Shown in pieces: positions 23,634 to 31,581 of a stretch of DNA of 50,829 bases. Source of the DNA: Actinomadura logoneensis (GTDB lineage Bacteria; Actinomycetota; Actinomycetes; Streptosporangiales; Streptosporangiaceae); contig NZ_QURH01000336.1 of assembly GCF_003428695.1 (NCBI RefSeq), positions 1 through 50,829 on the forward strand, written 5' to 3'. The position numbers were made by a program, and so were the translations under genes. The first letter of the stretch is position 1. Each line of letters opens with the position of its first letter. The notes under the pieces are model-generated. The model had not been told where the DNA came from. It ran no database searches and worked only from the letters and a program-made list of their open reading frames with translations.

Positions 23634-24445
23634 GCGTACCTCTCCAAGTACATGCGGAGGATCTCGAGCGAGGCGTCCTCCGACGCAGCCTTAGCCCCGA
23701 TGCGGTCGAACTTCACAATCATCAGCTTGACCTCTTCCGCCATCTCGATCAAGCGGCCTCCCGCCTGGGCACCGGCGTACGCGATGTCACGCCCCTCGAA
23801 GTCGACCAGCTGGAAGGAACCGTCCGCGCCCGGGTGCGCTCCCGCCGAGAAGGGAACGATCCTCAGGATCACGTTCCAGCGCTCGGCAAGGTCGATGAGA
23901 TGCTGGATCTGGGCCCGCATAGCCTCTCTTCCCCCCACCGGCCGGGCGAGCGCAGCCTCGTCGAGGATGGCCCAAATGTAGGGAGGATCCTCGCGCTCGA
24001 AGATGGCGCGCTTTCGCGCTATGCGGCCAGACACGACACGCTCCAGATCTTTGGATGCGCTCAAGCGTGCGTAGGCGCGGGTGTAGTCGTCGGTCTGCAG
24101 GAGCAGGGGCACCGCCTGGCCGTGGAAGATCCTGATCTCGTCCGACTTCCGCTCGAACTGGCTGTACTGGCGGAACCAGTTCGGATCGTGCGCGGTCCGG
24201 GCGAAGTACAGCAGGAGCTCGAACAGTCCGCCCGTGCCGAGCTTGACGTCGATGCGACGGGCCTGATCCACCTGCAGTTTGTGCCGCCCGGCCTCCATGT
24301 TCGAAACACTGGACCGCGCGGCGCCGATGATCTTTCCCCACTGGGCGAGCGAAAGCCCCTCTTTCTCCCGCATGAAGCGGAGATAGAACGCAAGAAAATG
24401 CCACATTGAGAGCTTCGGGTCGAGCGGGTCCCGAGTCCTGATCAT
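23630..24445 (-). CDS. XRE-family regulator with DUF5753 (WhiJ-like)
   Basis: 271 residues. The HTH spans about 25-60 (REKEGLSLAQWGKIIGAARSSVSNMEAGRHKL). The DUF5753 sensor-like domain follows, with WFRQYSQFERKSDEIRIFHGQAVPLLLQTDDYTRA and ILRIVPFSAGAHPGADGSF. This architecture, plus DUF397 and an ATPase, is the WhiJ/AbaA-like arrangement that influences differentiation and antibiotic production in Streptomyces. The ATG at 24445 is preferred because family members begin with LDP...W-x-F-x-A. Confidence 0.93.
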   Translation of the reverse strand: MIRTRDPLDPKLSMWHFLAFYLRFMREKEGLSLAQWGKIIGAARSSVSNMEAGRHKLQVDQARRIDVKLGTGGLFELLLYFARTAHDPNWFRQYSQFERKSDEIRIFHGQAVPLLLQTDDYTRAYARLSASKDLERVVSGRIARKRAIFEREDPPYIWAILDEAALARPVGGREAMRAQIQHLIDLAERWNVILRIVPFSAGAHPGADGSFQLVDFEGRDIAYAGAQAGGRLIEMAEEVKLMIVKFDRIGAKAASEDASLEILRMYLERYA

Positions 24446-24544
24446 TTACGCCCCCGTTTTATGTTCTTGGCGATACAGGCGAGCGTAGAACAGCAGAGTC
24501 AACCTTGGGGCGTGAATTCAGACATCCGATCCGAGGGCGGCACG

Positions 24545-24973
24545 ATGGTGACGCGGGCGACAGACGACCTGATCATGGCAATGCTGGGCTCACCTGCGGC
24601 GGCGGGGCTCGCGCGGACGATGGCGGCCCACAGACTTCGCAAATGGGGCTGTTCTCACATCAACGACGATGCCGCCCTTATCATCGCCGAACTGGTGGCG
24701 AACGCGGCCGAGGCGACACCCAACAAGAAGATCCGGTTTCAGCTCAGCCGCGACGCCCATGGGATCGTGATCGCGGTCTGGGATTCCAGTCCCGCCGTTC
24801 CGGTCGCCAGGCCGGTCGTCGAACTCACGCTGGAGGACCTCGACATTTCGGAAGAGTCCTTCGACCGGAACGGCGGCTGGGGCCTTCCGATCGTCGAAAC
24901 TCTGGCAAACAGCTGCGGCTACACGCCCGACCCGTCCGGCGGCAAATGGATCTGGGCCCGCCTCGTCCCCTGA
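24545..24973 (+). CDS. GHKL ATPase, anti-sigma factor-like serine kinase
   Basis: 142 residues from ATG 24545 (GAGGGCGG upstream; an in-frame ATG at 24461 is possible). N-box ELVANAAEAT, G1 VWDSSPAVP and G2 GGWGLPIV define an RsbW/HATPase_c fold. These proteins phosphorylate anti-anti-sigma partners or act in conservon-like signalling. It is divergent from the XRE gene 99 bp away, completing the XRE-DUF397-ATPase set. Confidence 0.9.
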   Translation: MVTRATDDLIMAMLGSPAAAGLARTMAAHRLRKWGCSHINDDAALIIAELVANAAEATPNKKIRFQLSRDAHGIVIAVWDSSPAVPVARPVVELTLEDLDISEESFDRNGGWGLPIVETLANSCGYTPDPSGGKWIWARLVP

Positions 24974-25023
24974 CGCGCGGACTCGCGGATCCGGGACGCC
25001 GATTCCAAGCCCGAGGTGATGGG

Positions 25024-25039
25024 TAGATCACGCGGCGTA
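25024..25039 (+). promoter_or_regulatory. cassette upstream module, copy 1
   Basis: TAGATCACGCGGCGTA matches the element at 26077-26092 at 14 of 16 positions. In both cases it lies 27-28 bp before an ATG that begins M-G-G-S. A GATTC sits 23 bp upstream in both copies. Likely the core promoter or operator of the cassette. Confidence 0.65.
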
Positions 25040-25066
25040 TCAGTCAGGCTGCCCTCGGGGGGAAGT

Positions 25067-25600
25067 ATGGGTGGTTCATGTCGCGGCGGCGCGGTCCGCC
25101 GTCTGAGCAGGTCACGAGCGTTCGCGGTCGCCGCGCTGTGCTGTGCGGCGGCAGCGGCGGGCGCGCCCGCGCGTGCGGACGGGCCAGGAAGGACGGATGT
25201 CCGGGCTTCGGCGCCGGACGAACTGAAGCTGGACAACTCGTTCCGGCCGGCCTCGGTCGCCGTCGGCGAGATCTCGACACTGACGTTCACGGTCACCGGC
25301 GGAGCTCACGTCCGGCGGTGGTCGTTCACCGACCGGCTCTCGCCCGGCCTGAGTCTCACAAGGTCGGCGCGCGTCCGGACCGACTGCGCCACGGAATCCA
25401 TCACGGCCGACTACGGCCGCAACCGCATCGTCGTGTCCGAGGGCGGACTCAGGCCCGGCCAGAGGGCCTGCAAGGTGATGGTCGGCGTCACCTCAGAGGC
25501 GGCGGGCACCTACCGCAACGGCGCAGCGAACATCGCCGACTCCAGCGGGCTCGCGCTTCCGGGGAGCACCGCGGTCACCTTCAGGCCCGTCGGCGGATAG
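25067..25600 (+). CDS. secreted single-domain DUF11-like protein (cassette copy 1)
   Basis: 177 residues from ATG 25067 (GGGGGAAG upstream). The start MGGSCRGG then LSRSRAFAVAALCCAAAAAGAPARA is a signal peptide like that of the giant protein at 26119. The rest is one immunoglobulin-like DUF11-type domain: TLTFTVTGGAHVRRWSFTDRLSPGLSL and AGTYRNGAANIADSSGLALPGSTAVTF. The gene stops early. About 125 bp beyond the stop lies a frameshifted coding trace A-H-G-H-V-P-V-T-G (25725-25751) shared with the other cassettes, so this looks like a shortened family member. Probably extracellular; no anchor. Confidence 0.8.
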   Translation: MGGSCRGGAVRRLSRSRAFAVAALCCAAAAAGAPARADGPGRTDVRASAPDELKLDNSFRPASVAVGEISTLTFTVTGGAHVRRWSFTDRLSPGLSLTRSARVRTDCATESITADYGRNRIVVSEGGLRPGQRACKVMVGVTSEAAGTYRNGAANIADSSGLALPGSTAVTFRPVGG

Positions 25601-25792
25601 GGCGCGCACGGACGGAATCGGACCCGCGTCCGACAGGACGGCCTTCCGGACGGTCGCGCCGGAGCCTCCGGGAGTCCCGCGCAGACCGCCGGGGTCCGAG
25701 GCCCCGCGGATGGTGAAGGCGGACGCCCACGGGCACGTTCCGGTCACCGGCCGACAGAAAAGCATCTTCCGCGCATTCTTCGCGCGGTGATA

Positions 25793-25833
25793 CGAGAGCA
25801 CGGCGGCGACGTCCATTCGCCGTCGTGCTCTCG
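25793..25833 (+). terminator. cassette copy 1 terminator
   Basis: The stem CGAGAGCACGGCGGCGA (25793-25809) pairs with 25817-25833 with one G-U pair and a 7-nt loop. The AGCACGGCGGCGA portion is nearly identical to the hairpin after the giant gene (30461). Confidence 0.85.
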
Positions 25834-26044
25834 CGCTCCCGACCATGCCCTGAATGGCCGAAAAGTAGGCCACCTTCGGGAATGTCCCTCTTCTTATCTC
25901 TCCACCGAGCCGTCTTCCACGAGCGAAGACGTTCGCGCTGGTCATGAGCGTGATCACCGGATCGGGACCGTGAGCCCGGCGGTCGTTTTGGGGGCCGTCG
26001 AACCCTTTCTCCCACCGACCAGAAAAAGGTCGTTCCAACACCCC

Positions 26045-26099
26045 GAAGATCGCGATTCTTGACGATCAGTGTCGGATAGATTACGCGCCGTAATGATCA
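26045..26099 (+). promoter_or_regulatory. cassette upstream module, copy 2
   Basis: GAAGATCGCGATTC (26045-26058) is identical to 30650-30663. The palindromic TTACGCGCCGTAA lies within 26081-26093 as part of TAGATTACGCGCCGTA (26077-26092), and TGATCATG (26094-26101) follows. All these blocks recur in cassette 3, and the TAGAT block recurs in cassette 1. This probably is the promoter and its operator for the giant secreted protein. Confidence 0.7.
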
Positions 26100-26118
26100 T
26101 GGGGGCAGGGGAGAAGAC

Positions 26119-29100
26119 ATGGGCGGTTCGCGCCGCAGCGGAATGTTCCGCTATCTGGGCAAGTCAAGAGCGTTGGTCGCCGCCGCTCTGTGCGGCGTGC
26201 TGATCACCGCGTCGGCATCACCGGCGTCGGGTCGAGCACGACCCGACGCCCCTGTCGGCCACGCCCAAGGCGCGGCCGAGAGGACCGCGCCCACGGGCCC
26301 GGCCTCCCCGGACGGCCCCGGGGCGCCCCTCCAGTCGCGGGCCGAGCCGTCGATCCAGCTGACGAAGACGGCCAGCCCGACGACCTTCGACGCGGTGAAC
26401 CAGACGATCACCTACCGCTACCACGTCACGATCCCCTTCGAGGCCGCCGAGACCCGGAACACCGCCTTCGAGGACTTCCACATCACCGACGACCTGCCCG
26501 GGCTGTCGGCGATCGACTGCCCGTCCATGATCCTGGCGCCGGGCGTGAGCTTCGACTGCACCGCCACCTACCGGACGACGCAGACCGACCTGGACAGCGG
26601 ATCGATCTACAACGTGGCGACCGCGCAGTTCACCGTGCCCGGCGCGTCCGCACCCACGGTGTCGAACCGGGCGGAGGCCACCGTACTCGCCGACACCAAC
26701 GCGGCGATCACTCTGCGGAAGTCCGCGGACGTCAGCGCGTTCAACGGGCCGAACCAGGCGATCCACTATTCCTACACGCTCACCAACACGGGCAACGTCA
26801 CCCTGTACAACATCTCCGTCACCGACGCCCTGCCGGGCATCTCGCCGGTGACATGCGACGCGGCGGAACTCGCGCCCGGCGAGAGCACGGTGTGCCATGC
26901 CACCTACGTCACCACCCAGGCGGACGTGGACGCGGGTTCCATCCGCAACGTGGCCAGAGCCCTCGCCTACCCGCGCGGCTCGACCGAGCTGGTCGTGTCG
27001 GCTCCGGGCGAGCACACCATCCCGGCCAACGTCAACGCCGCACTGACGCTCCGGAAGACGCCCGACCCGATGACCTACAACCGGGTGGGGCAGACGATCA
27101 CCTACACGTACACGGTCACCAACAACGGCAACGTGACCCTGACCAACGTCGGGGTCACCGACGACCTGCCGGGCCTGTCGCCCATCACCTGCGACACGAC
27201 GACGCTGGCGCCCGGCGAGAGCACCGAGTGCCGCGCCACCTACCAGATCACCCAGGACGACCTGGAGGCCGGCAGCGTCCGCAACAGGGCGGTCGCGCAC
27301 GGCACGCCGCCGGCCGGAGCGGGCGGGGTCAACGGAGGGGCCACGCCGATCCAGTCACCGCCGGCGGAGGCCGTCATCACCGCGATGTTCAACCCGGCGA
27401 TCCACCTGGAGAAGTCGGCCGACCTGGAGTCCTTCTCCGTGCCCGGCCAGACGATCAACTACACCTACACGCTCACCAACATCGGCGACGTGCCGCTGAC
27501 CGACATCGGGATCAGCGACGACCTGCCGGGGCTGTCGCCCATCACCTGCGACGCGACGTCACTGGCCGTCGGCGCGAGCACCCGGTGCCACGCCCTCTAC
27601 GTCACGACGCAGGCGGACGTGGACGCCGGGGCCGTCCACAACACGGCGGTCGCCAAGGCCACGCCACCCGTCGGCGAGGCCATCCAGTCGGAGCCGAGCG
27701 AGGTCACCGTCCCGGCCGAGCTCAACCCGTCGACAACCCTGCAGAAGACGGCGGACGTGACCCAGTTCACCGGCCCCTACGAGACGATCAACTACACGTA
27801 CACGGTCACCAACAACGGCAACGTGACCCTGACCAACGTCGGGATCACCGACGACCTGCCGGGGCTGTCGCCCATCTTCTGTGACACCACGATCCTCCCG
27901 CCCGGCGAGAGCACCAAGTGTCACGCGACCTACACCACCACCCAGCAGGACGTGAACAACGGCGAGATCCGCAACAGGGCGACCGCGCACGGGACTCCCC
28001 CGGGTGCGGGCACGCCCATCGAGTCACCGGCCGACGAGGTCGTCATCACGGGCATCGCCAAGCCCGCGCTCACCGTGGAGAAGTCGGCCTGGCCGACCTC
28101 GTTCGACAGCGCGTACCAGCCCATCTTCTACACCTACCGCGTCACCAACACCGGGAACGTCACGCTGACCGACGTCGGCGTCAACGACGACCGCAACCTG
28201 CCGGTCTACTGCCCGCAGACCGTTCTGGACCCGGGGCAGAGCGTGGACTGCCAGGCCGTGTACATCACGACGCAGCAGGACGTGGACAACGGCTCCATCA
28301 CCAACTCGGCGACCGCGCACGGCACACCGCCGGGCGGGGGCGGCCCCATCGAGTCGCAGCCGGACCAGGAGACCATCCTGGCCAATGCCGCTCCCGCGAT
28401 CACCGTGGAGAAGTCGGCCGAGCCGATGACCTACTCCGCCGCGAACCAGATCATCGCGTACTCGTACCTGGTCACCAACACGGGGAACGTGACGCTGCAG
28501 GCCATCGGCATCACCGACGGCCTGGCGGGCCTGTCGCCCATCGTCTGCGACAGCGGGGTGCTGGCTCCCGGCGAGAGCACGGTGTGCCGCGCCACCTACG
28601 TCACGACCCAGCAGGACGTGGTCAACGGCTCCATCACCAACTCGGCGACCGCGCACGGCACACCGCCGGGATCCGGCACGCCCGTCGAGTCCCTTCCGTC
28701 GGACGTCACCGTGACCGCCGCGACAAACCCGGCGCTCACCATGACGAAGTCGGCGGATCCGATGACGTACAGCAGCGTCGACCAGACGATCACCTTCACC
28801 TACCAGGTCACCAACTCGGGCGACACGCCGCTGACCAACGTCGGCATCACCGACGACCTGCCCGGCCTGTCGGCGGTGACGTGCGACACGTCACCGCTGG
28901 ACCCCGGGGAGGGCACGACCTGCCGGGCCACCTACCGGGTGACCCAGGAGGACCTGGACGCGGGTTCGGTGAGCAACACGGCGACGGCGCACGGCACACC
29001 GCCGGACGGGACCACCGTCGAGTCGCAGCCGGACGGGGTGACCGTCACCGCCGAGACCGACGCGGCGATGACCGTGGAGAAGTCGGCCGAGCCGACCACC

Positions 29101-30420
29101 TTCTCCTCCGCGAATCAGACGATCACCTACACCTACCGCGTCACCAACACCGGCAACGTCACCCTGAACGACGTCGGCATCACCGACGACCTCACGGGAC
29201 TGTCGAACATCACCTGTGAGACCACGACGCTGGCCCCGGGCGAGCGCACGACCTGCCACGCCACCTACACCACGACCGAGCAGGACCTGCGGAACGGCCA
29301 GGTCCACAACACGGCGACCGCGCACGGGACACCCGAGGGCGGCCAGCCCGTCGAGTCGGGGCCGTCGGAGGCCACCGTCACGGCCACGCCCACCCCGGCC
29401 GCGGAGATCGCGGTGGAGAAGTCGGCGGAACCGGCGGCCTTCTCCGCCGCGGACGAGAGGATCACCTACACCTACCGCGTCACCAACACCGGGGAGGCGA
29501 CGCTGCACGACGTCGGCGTCACCGACGACCTCGCGGGACTGTCGAACATCACCTGTGAGGCCACGACGCTGGCCGCCGGGCAGAGCACCACCTGCTCGGC
29601 CACGTACACGACGACGCAGGCGGACGTCGACCGCGGCGGCGTCCGCAACGTGGCGACCGCGCACGGCACGCCTGAGGGCGGGGAACCCGTCGAGTCGCCG
29701 TCGTCGGAGGTCACGGTCCCGTTCAGGCCCGGCGAGCAGGCGGGGATGAGCGTGCGCAAGAGCGCCGAGCCGAGGACGTTCTCGCGGGCGGGCCAGGAGA
29801 TCCGCTACTCCTACCGGGTGACCAACACCGGCACCGTGCCGCTCACCGACATCGGGGTCACCGACCGGATGAGCGGCCTCTCGGAGGTCACCTGCCCGAG
29901 TGCGGAACTCGCGCCGGGCGAGAGCATGACCTGCACGGCCACCTACACCACGACCGAGGAGGACGTGCGGCGCGGCTCGATCCGCAACAGCGCCACCGTG
30001 CACGGCAGGACGCCCCACGGAGAGCCGGTCGAGTCTCCTCCGTCCACGTCCACGGTGCACAGGTCCGGCAAGGCCGGGATCACGGTGCGCAAGAGCGTCC
30101 GGCCGAAGACGTTCTCGCACGTGGGACAGGTCCTGCACTTCAGCTACCGGGTGACCAACACGGGCACCGTGACGCTGCGGGACGTCCGGGTCGAGGACGC
30201 CCTGCCCGGTCTGTCGGCGGTCCGCTGCCCGACGCGGACGCTCGCGCCGAGGGAGTCGATGACCTGCACCGCCGCGTACCGCGTCCGCGCCGGGGACCTG
30301 AGGCGCGGGGCCGTGCGGAACCGCGCGGTCGCCGAGGGGACGCCGCCGGGATCGCGCGTCCCGGTGGCCTCCAGGCCCGCCAGGGTGACCGCCTACGGGC
30401 ACGTCCCGGTCACCGGCTGA
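26119..30420 (+). CDS. giant secreted DUF11-repeat protein, 12 repeats (cassette copy 2)
   Basis: 1433 residues. A signal peptide (LVAAALCGVLITASASPASG) ends near residue 38; a spacer to 76 precedes twelve immunoglobulin-like DUF11/DUF7507-type repeats of about 112 residues. Each begins like ITVEKSAEPMTYS, continues YTYTVTNNGNVTLTNVGVTDDLPGLSPITC, has a second Cys in GESTxCxATY, and ends VRNxATAHGTPP. The paired cysteines per repeat suggest disulfides, so extracellular. It ends A-Y-G-H-V-P-V-T-G-stop: VPVTG resembles a sortase LPXTG motif but lacks the membrane helix and basic tail, so covalent anchoring is doubtful. Likely a fibrous surface or matrix protein. GGGGAGAAG precedes the ATG. Confidence 0.92.
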   Translation: MGGSRRSGMFRYLGKSRALVAAALCGVLITASASPASGRARPDAPVGHAQGAAERTAPTGPASPDGPGAPLQSRAEPSIQLTKTASPTTFDAVNQTITYRYHVTIPFEAAETRNTAFEDFHITDDLPGLSAIDCPSMILAPGVSFDCTATYRTTQTDLDSGSIYNVATAQFTVPGASAPTVSNRAEATVLADTNAAITLRKSADVSAFNGPNQAIHYSYTLTNTGNVTLYNISVTDALPGISPVTCDAAELAPGESTVCHATYVTTQADVDAGSIRNVARALAYPRGSTELVVSAPGEHTIPANVNAALTLRKTPDPMTYNRVGQTITYTYTVTNNGNVTLTNVGVTDDLPGLSPITCDTTTLAPGESTECRATYQITQDDLEAGSVRNRAVAHGTPPAGAGGVNGGATPIQSPPAEAVITAMFNPAIHLEKSADLESFSVPGQTINYTYTLTNIGDVPLTDIGISDDLPGLSPITCDATSLAVGASTRCHALYVTTQADVDAGAVHNTAVAKATPPVGEAIQSEPSEVTVPAELNPSTTLQKTADVTQFTGPYETINYTYTVTNNGNVTLTNVGITDDLPGLSPIFCDTTILPPGESTKCHATYTTTQQDVNNGEIRNRATAHGTPPGAGTPIESPADEVVITGIAKPALTVEKSAWPTSFDSAYQPIFYTYRVTNTGNVTLTDVGVNDDRNLPVYCPQTVLDPGQSVDCQAVYITTQQDVDNGSITNSATAHGTPPGGGGPIESQPDQETILANAAPAITVEKSAEPMTYSAANQIIAYSYLVTNTGNVTLQAIGITDGLAGLSPIVCDSGVLAPGESTVCRATYVTTQQDVVNGSITNSATAHGTPPGSGTPVESLPSDVTVTAATNPALTMTKSADPMTYSSVDQTITFTYQVTNSGDTPLTNVGITDDLPGLSAVTCDTSPLDPGEGTTCRATYRVTQEDLDAGSVSNTATAHGTPPDGTTVESQPDGVTVTAETDAAMTVEKSAEPTTFSSANQTITYTYRVTNTGNVTLNDVGITDDLTGLSNITCETTTLAPGERTTCHATYTTTEQDLRNGQVHNTATAHGTPEGGQPVESGPSEATVTATPTPAAEIAVEKSAEPAAFSAADERITYTYRVTNTGEATLHDVGVTDDLAGLSNITCEATTLAAGQSTTCSATYTTTQADVDRGGVRNVATAHGTPEGGEPVESPSSEVTVPFRPGEQAGMSVRKSAEPRTFSRAGQEIRYSYRVTNTGTVPLTDIGVTDRMSGLSEVTCPSAELAPGESMTCTATYTTTEEDVRRGSIRNSATVHGRTPHGEPVESPPSTSTVHRSGKAGITVRKSVRPKTFSHVGQVLHFSYRVTNTGTVTLRDVRVEDALPGLSAVRCPTRTLAPRESMTCTAAYRVRAGDLRRGAVRNRAVAEGTPPGSRVPVASRPARVTAYGHVPVTG
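26347..30384. repeat. array of 12 coding repeats, about 336 bp each
   Basis: Repeats start near residues 77 (PSIQLTKTASP), then AAITLRKSADV, AALTLRKTPDP, PAIHLEKSADL, PSTTLQKTADV, PALTVEKSAWP, PAITVEKSAEP, PALTMTKSADP, AAMTVEKSAEP, AEIAVEKSAEP, AGMSVRKSAEP and AGITVRKSVRP. Internal repeats share long identical DNA stretches such as GGCAACGTGACCCTGACCAA, so the array should be prone to length change. The first and last repeats are most diverged. Confidence 0.92.
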
Positions 30421-30460
30421 CAGGAGGCGCCGTCCGCGCTTCCCGCGTGACGGCATGAAG

Positions 30461-30500
30461 GCACGGCGGCGAGCTCATCGCCGCCGTGCTTTCGTGTTTC
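30461..30500 (+). terminator. cassette copy 2 terminator
   Basis: A perfect 12-bp stem GCACGGCGGCGA (30461-30472) pairs with 30478-30489, loop GCTCA, followed by TTTCGTGTTTC. It is the homolog of the hairpin at 25793. Confidence 0.9.
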
Positions 30501-30562
30501 GTACCGGACAGCCTCCGGTCTCGTGTCGGACAGCCTCGGGTCTCGTGTCGGACAGCGTCTGG
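30497..30562. repeat. 22-bp tandem repeat, three units
   Basis: Units at 30497, 30519 and 30541. Unit 2 begins TCTCGTGTCGGACAGCCTCG; units 2 and 3 differ at two positions and unit 1 is more diverged. The repeat immediately follows the giant gene's terminator. Confidence 0.85.
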
Positions 30563-30649
30563 ACCGTCGCCGACCGGTCTCGGGGCGTGTCGCCAGGCGG
30601 TTTGTTCTGCATGGATCGCTTCCTCCTGTTTTGCGGGCAGACGGGACCT

Positions 30650-30700
30650 GAAGATCGCGATTCCCAACGATCTGTGATAGATGCGCCACCTCCCGTATTG
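30650..30700 (+). promoter_or_regulatory. cassette upstream module, copy 3
   Basis: GAAGATCGCGATTC (30650-30663) is identical to 26045-26058, followed by ACGATCTGTG, ATAGAT and CGTATTGATCATG, all collinear with the copy 2 module. No intact gene follows, so this is a duplicated promoter left in front of a gene remnant. Confidence 0.7.
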
Positions 30701-30762
30701 ATCATGAGCGCGAAGAACGCGTGCGCGGCGGTCGGCTGTCGGCGATCCGCTGCGGGCAGCGG

Positions 30763-30946
30763 ACGCTGCGTCCGGGCGAGAAGCGACGACCTGCACGGCC
30801 TTCTAGCGCGTCACCCGGCACGACGTGAAGGCCGGATTCGTCCGGAACATGGCCTACTCCGCGGGCTTCCCGTCCGGGCGGCGGAACCGGTGTGCTCCAG
30901 GTGGATGAAGGCCCCCGCCTACGGCCACGTCGCCGTGACCGGATAG
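30763..30946 (+). pseudogene. DUF11-repeat gene remnant (cassette copy 3)
   Basis: TLRPGEK in one frame, then TTCTAF-stop-RVTRHDVKAGFVRNMAYSAG in the next reads like the second half of a DUF11 repeat with an in-frame TAG and a frameshift. A further shift gives A-P-A-Y-G-H-V-A-V-T-G-stop (30914-30946), the homolog of the giant protein's C-terminus. A signal peptide is not recognisable. It is a decayed internal-deletion copy of the cassette gene. Confidence 0.75.
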
Positions 30947-31020
30947 CCGCGACCGCGGAGCCGCGACCGCGAAGTTGTGACCGTGGCGCACCTCAGGCCG
31001 CGCGGTCAGGCGAGGCGGGA

Positions 31021-31060
31021 CGAGCACGGTGACGGCGTCGGCCGTCACCGTGCTCGCGTG
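31021..31060 (+). terminator. cassette copy 3 terminator
   Basis: CGAGCACGGTGACGGC (31021-31036) pairs perfectly over 16 bp with 31041-31056, with a 4-nt loop. It shares GAGCACGG with the other two cassette hairpins and lies at the same relative place after the VTG-stop trace. Confidence 0.8.
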
Positions 31061-31099
31061 CTTCCGACTCCCAGTCGCGGACCCACGGGACGGTCCGCC

Positions 31100-31522
31100 T
31101 CAGGAGCGCGCCAGATCGTCCGCGAGGCGGGCGGTGATGGCTTGGAGGACCCGGGCGGTGACCGCCAGTTCCTCCGGGGTGGCCGCGCCGTAGGCACGGC
31201 TGATGGTCTCGGCCCTCGCGGCCCGGACGGTGCCGACCAGGGCCTGGCCGGTGCCGGTGGCCCGGATGTCGCCGTCCGGGAGAAGCTCCACATATCCGCT
31301 GGCCAGCAGCGCGTCGAGGGCCTCCTCGACGGCGGTTTCGGGCCACCGGGTGAGGCCGGCGACGCGCGCGGTGTGGGCCTCGCGGCCGGTCGGGGCGGTG
31401 AGCTGGCTGAGGGTGATCCACTGCCGCTCGTCCAGCGTGGTCCCGCGCAGGGCCCGCGCCAGGACCGCGGTGTGGTGCTTCTCGACCTGGCCGATGATCT
31501 TCGGGGTCAACGTCGCGTTCAT
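31100..31522 (-). CDS. MarR-like winged-helix regulator
   Basis: 140 residues from ATG 31522. The central winged-helix region reads LTRWPETAVEEALDALLASGYVELLPDGDIRATGTG, followed by a dimerisation helix rich in Ala/Arg. The N-terminal QWITLSQL helix and overall size suit the MarR superfamily, although the match is loose. A TTGACC-18-CAATAT promoter ends 6 nt before the ATG, suggesting a leaderless message. It is last in a same-strand group after the hydrolase and glyoxalase genes but has its own promoter. Confidence 0.7.
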   Translation of the reverse strand: MNATLTPKIIGQVEKHHTAVLARALRGTTLDERQWITLSQLTAPTGREAHTARVAGLTRWPETAVEEALDALLASGYVELLPDGDIRATGTGQALVGTVRAARAETISRAYGAATPEELAVTARVLQAITARLADDLARS

Positions 31523-31558
31523 GAGTCCATATTGGCACTCAGTTTCATTTGTGGTCAA
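31523..31558 (-). promoter_or_regulatory. promoter and imperfect operator of the MarR-like gene
   Basis: On the reverse strand TTGACC (31558-31553) and CAATAT (31534-31529) are 18 bp apart. The -10 lies inside the dyad GAGTCC-ATATT-GGCACTC (31523-31540), a likely self-repression site. Confidence 0.6.
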
Positions 31559-31581
31559 GCGTCATCAGAGGCACCGTCCCC

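Larger units (their letters stand above)
25601..26118. other. 518-bp gap: cassette copy 1 tail, terminator, copy 2 promoter region
   Basis: It holds no intact gene. Going right: the frameshifted VPVTG trace (25725-25751), a small hairpin CCGCGC/GCGCGG, the 17-bp terminator stem (25793-25833), a relatively AT-rich stretch, then GAAGATCGCGATTC and the conserved TAGAT element before the ATG at 26119. Open reading frames across it on the reverse strand lack homology-like features. Confidence 0.7.
30421..31099. other. 679-bp region: terminator, tandem repeat, third cassette remnant
   Basis: After the giant gene come its terminator (30461-30500), a 22-bp tandem repeat (30497-30562), a copy of the cassette upstream module (30650-30700), a degenerate DUF11 coding remnant (30763-30946) and a third terminator hairpin (31021-31056). 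No intact gene is supported. Confidence 0.75.
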
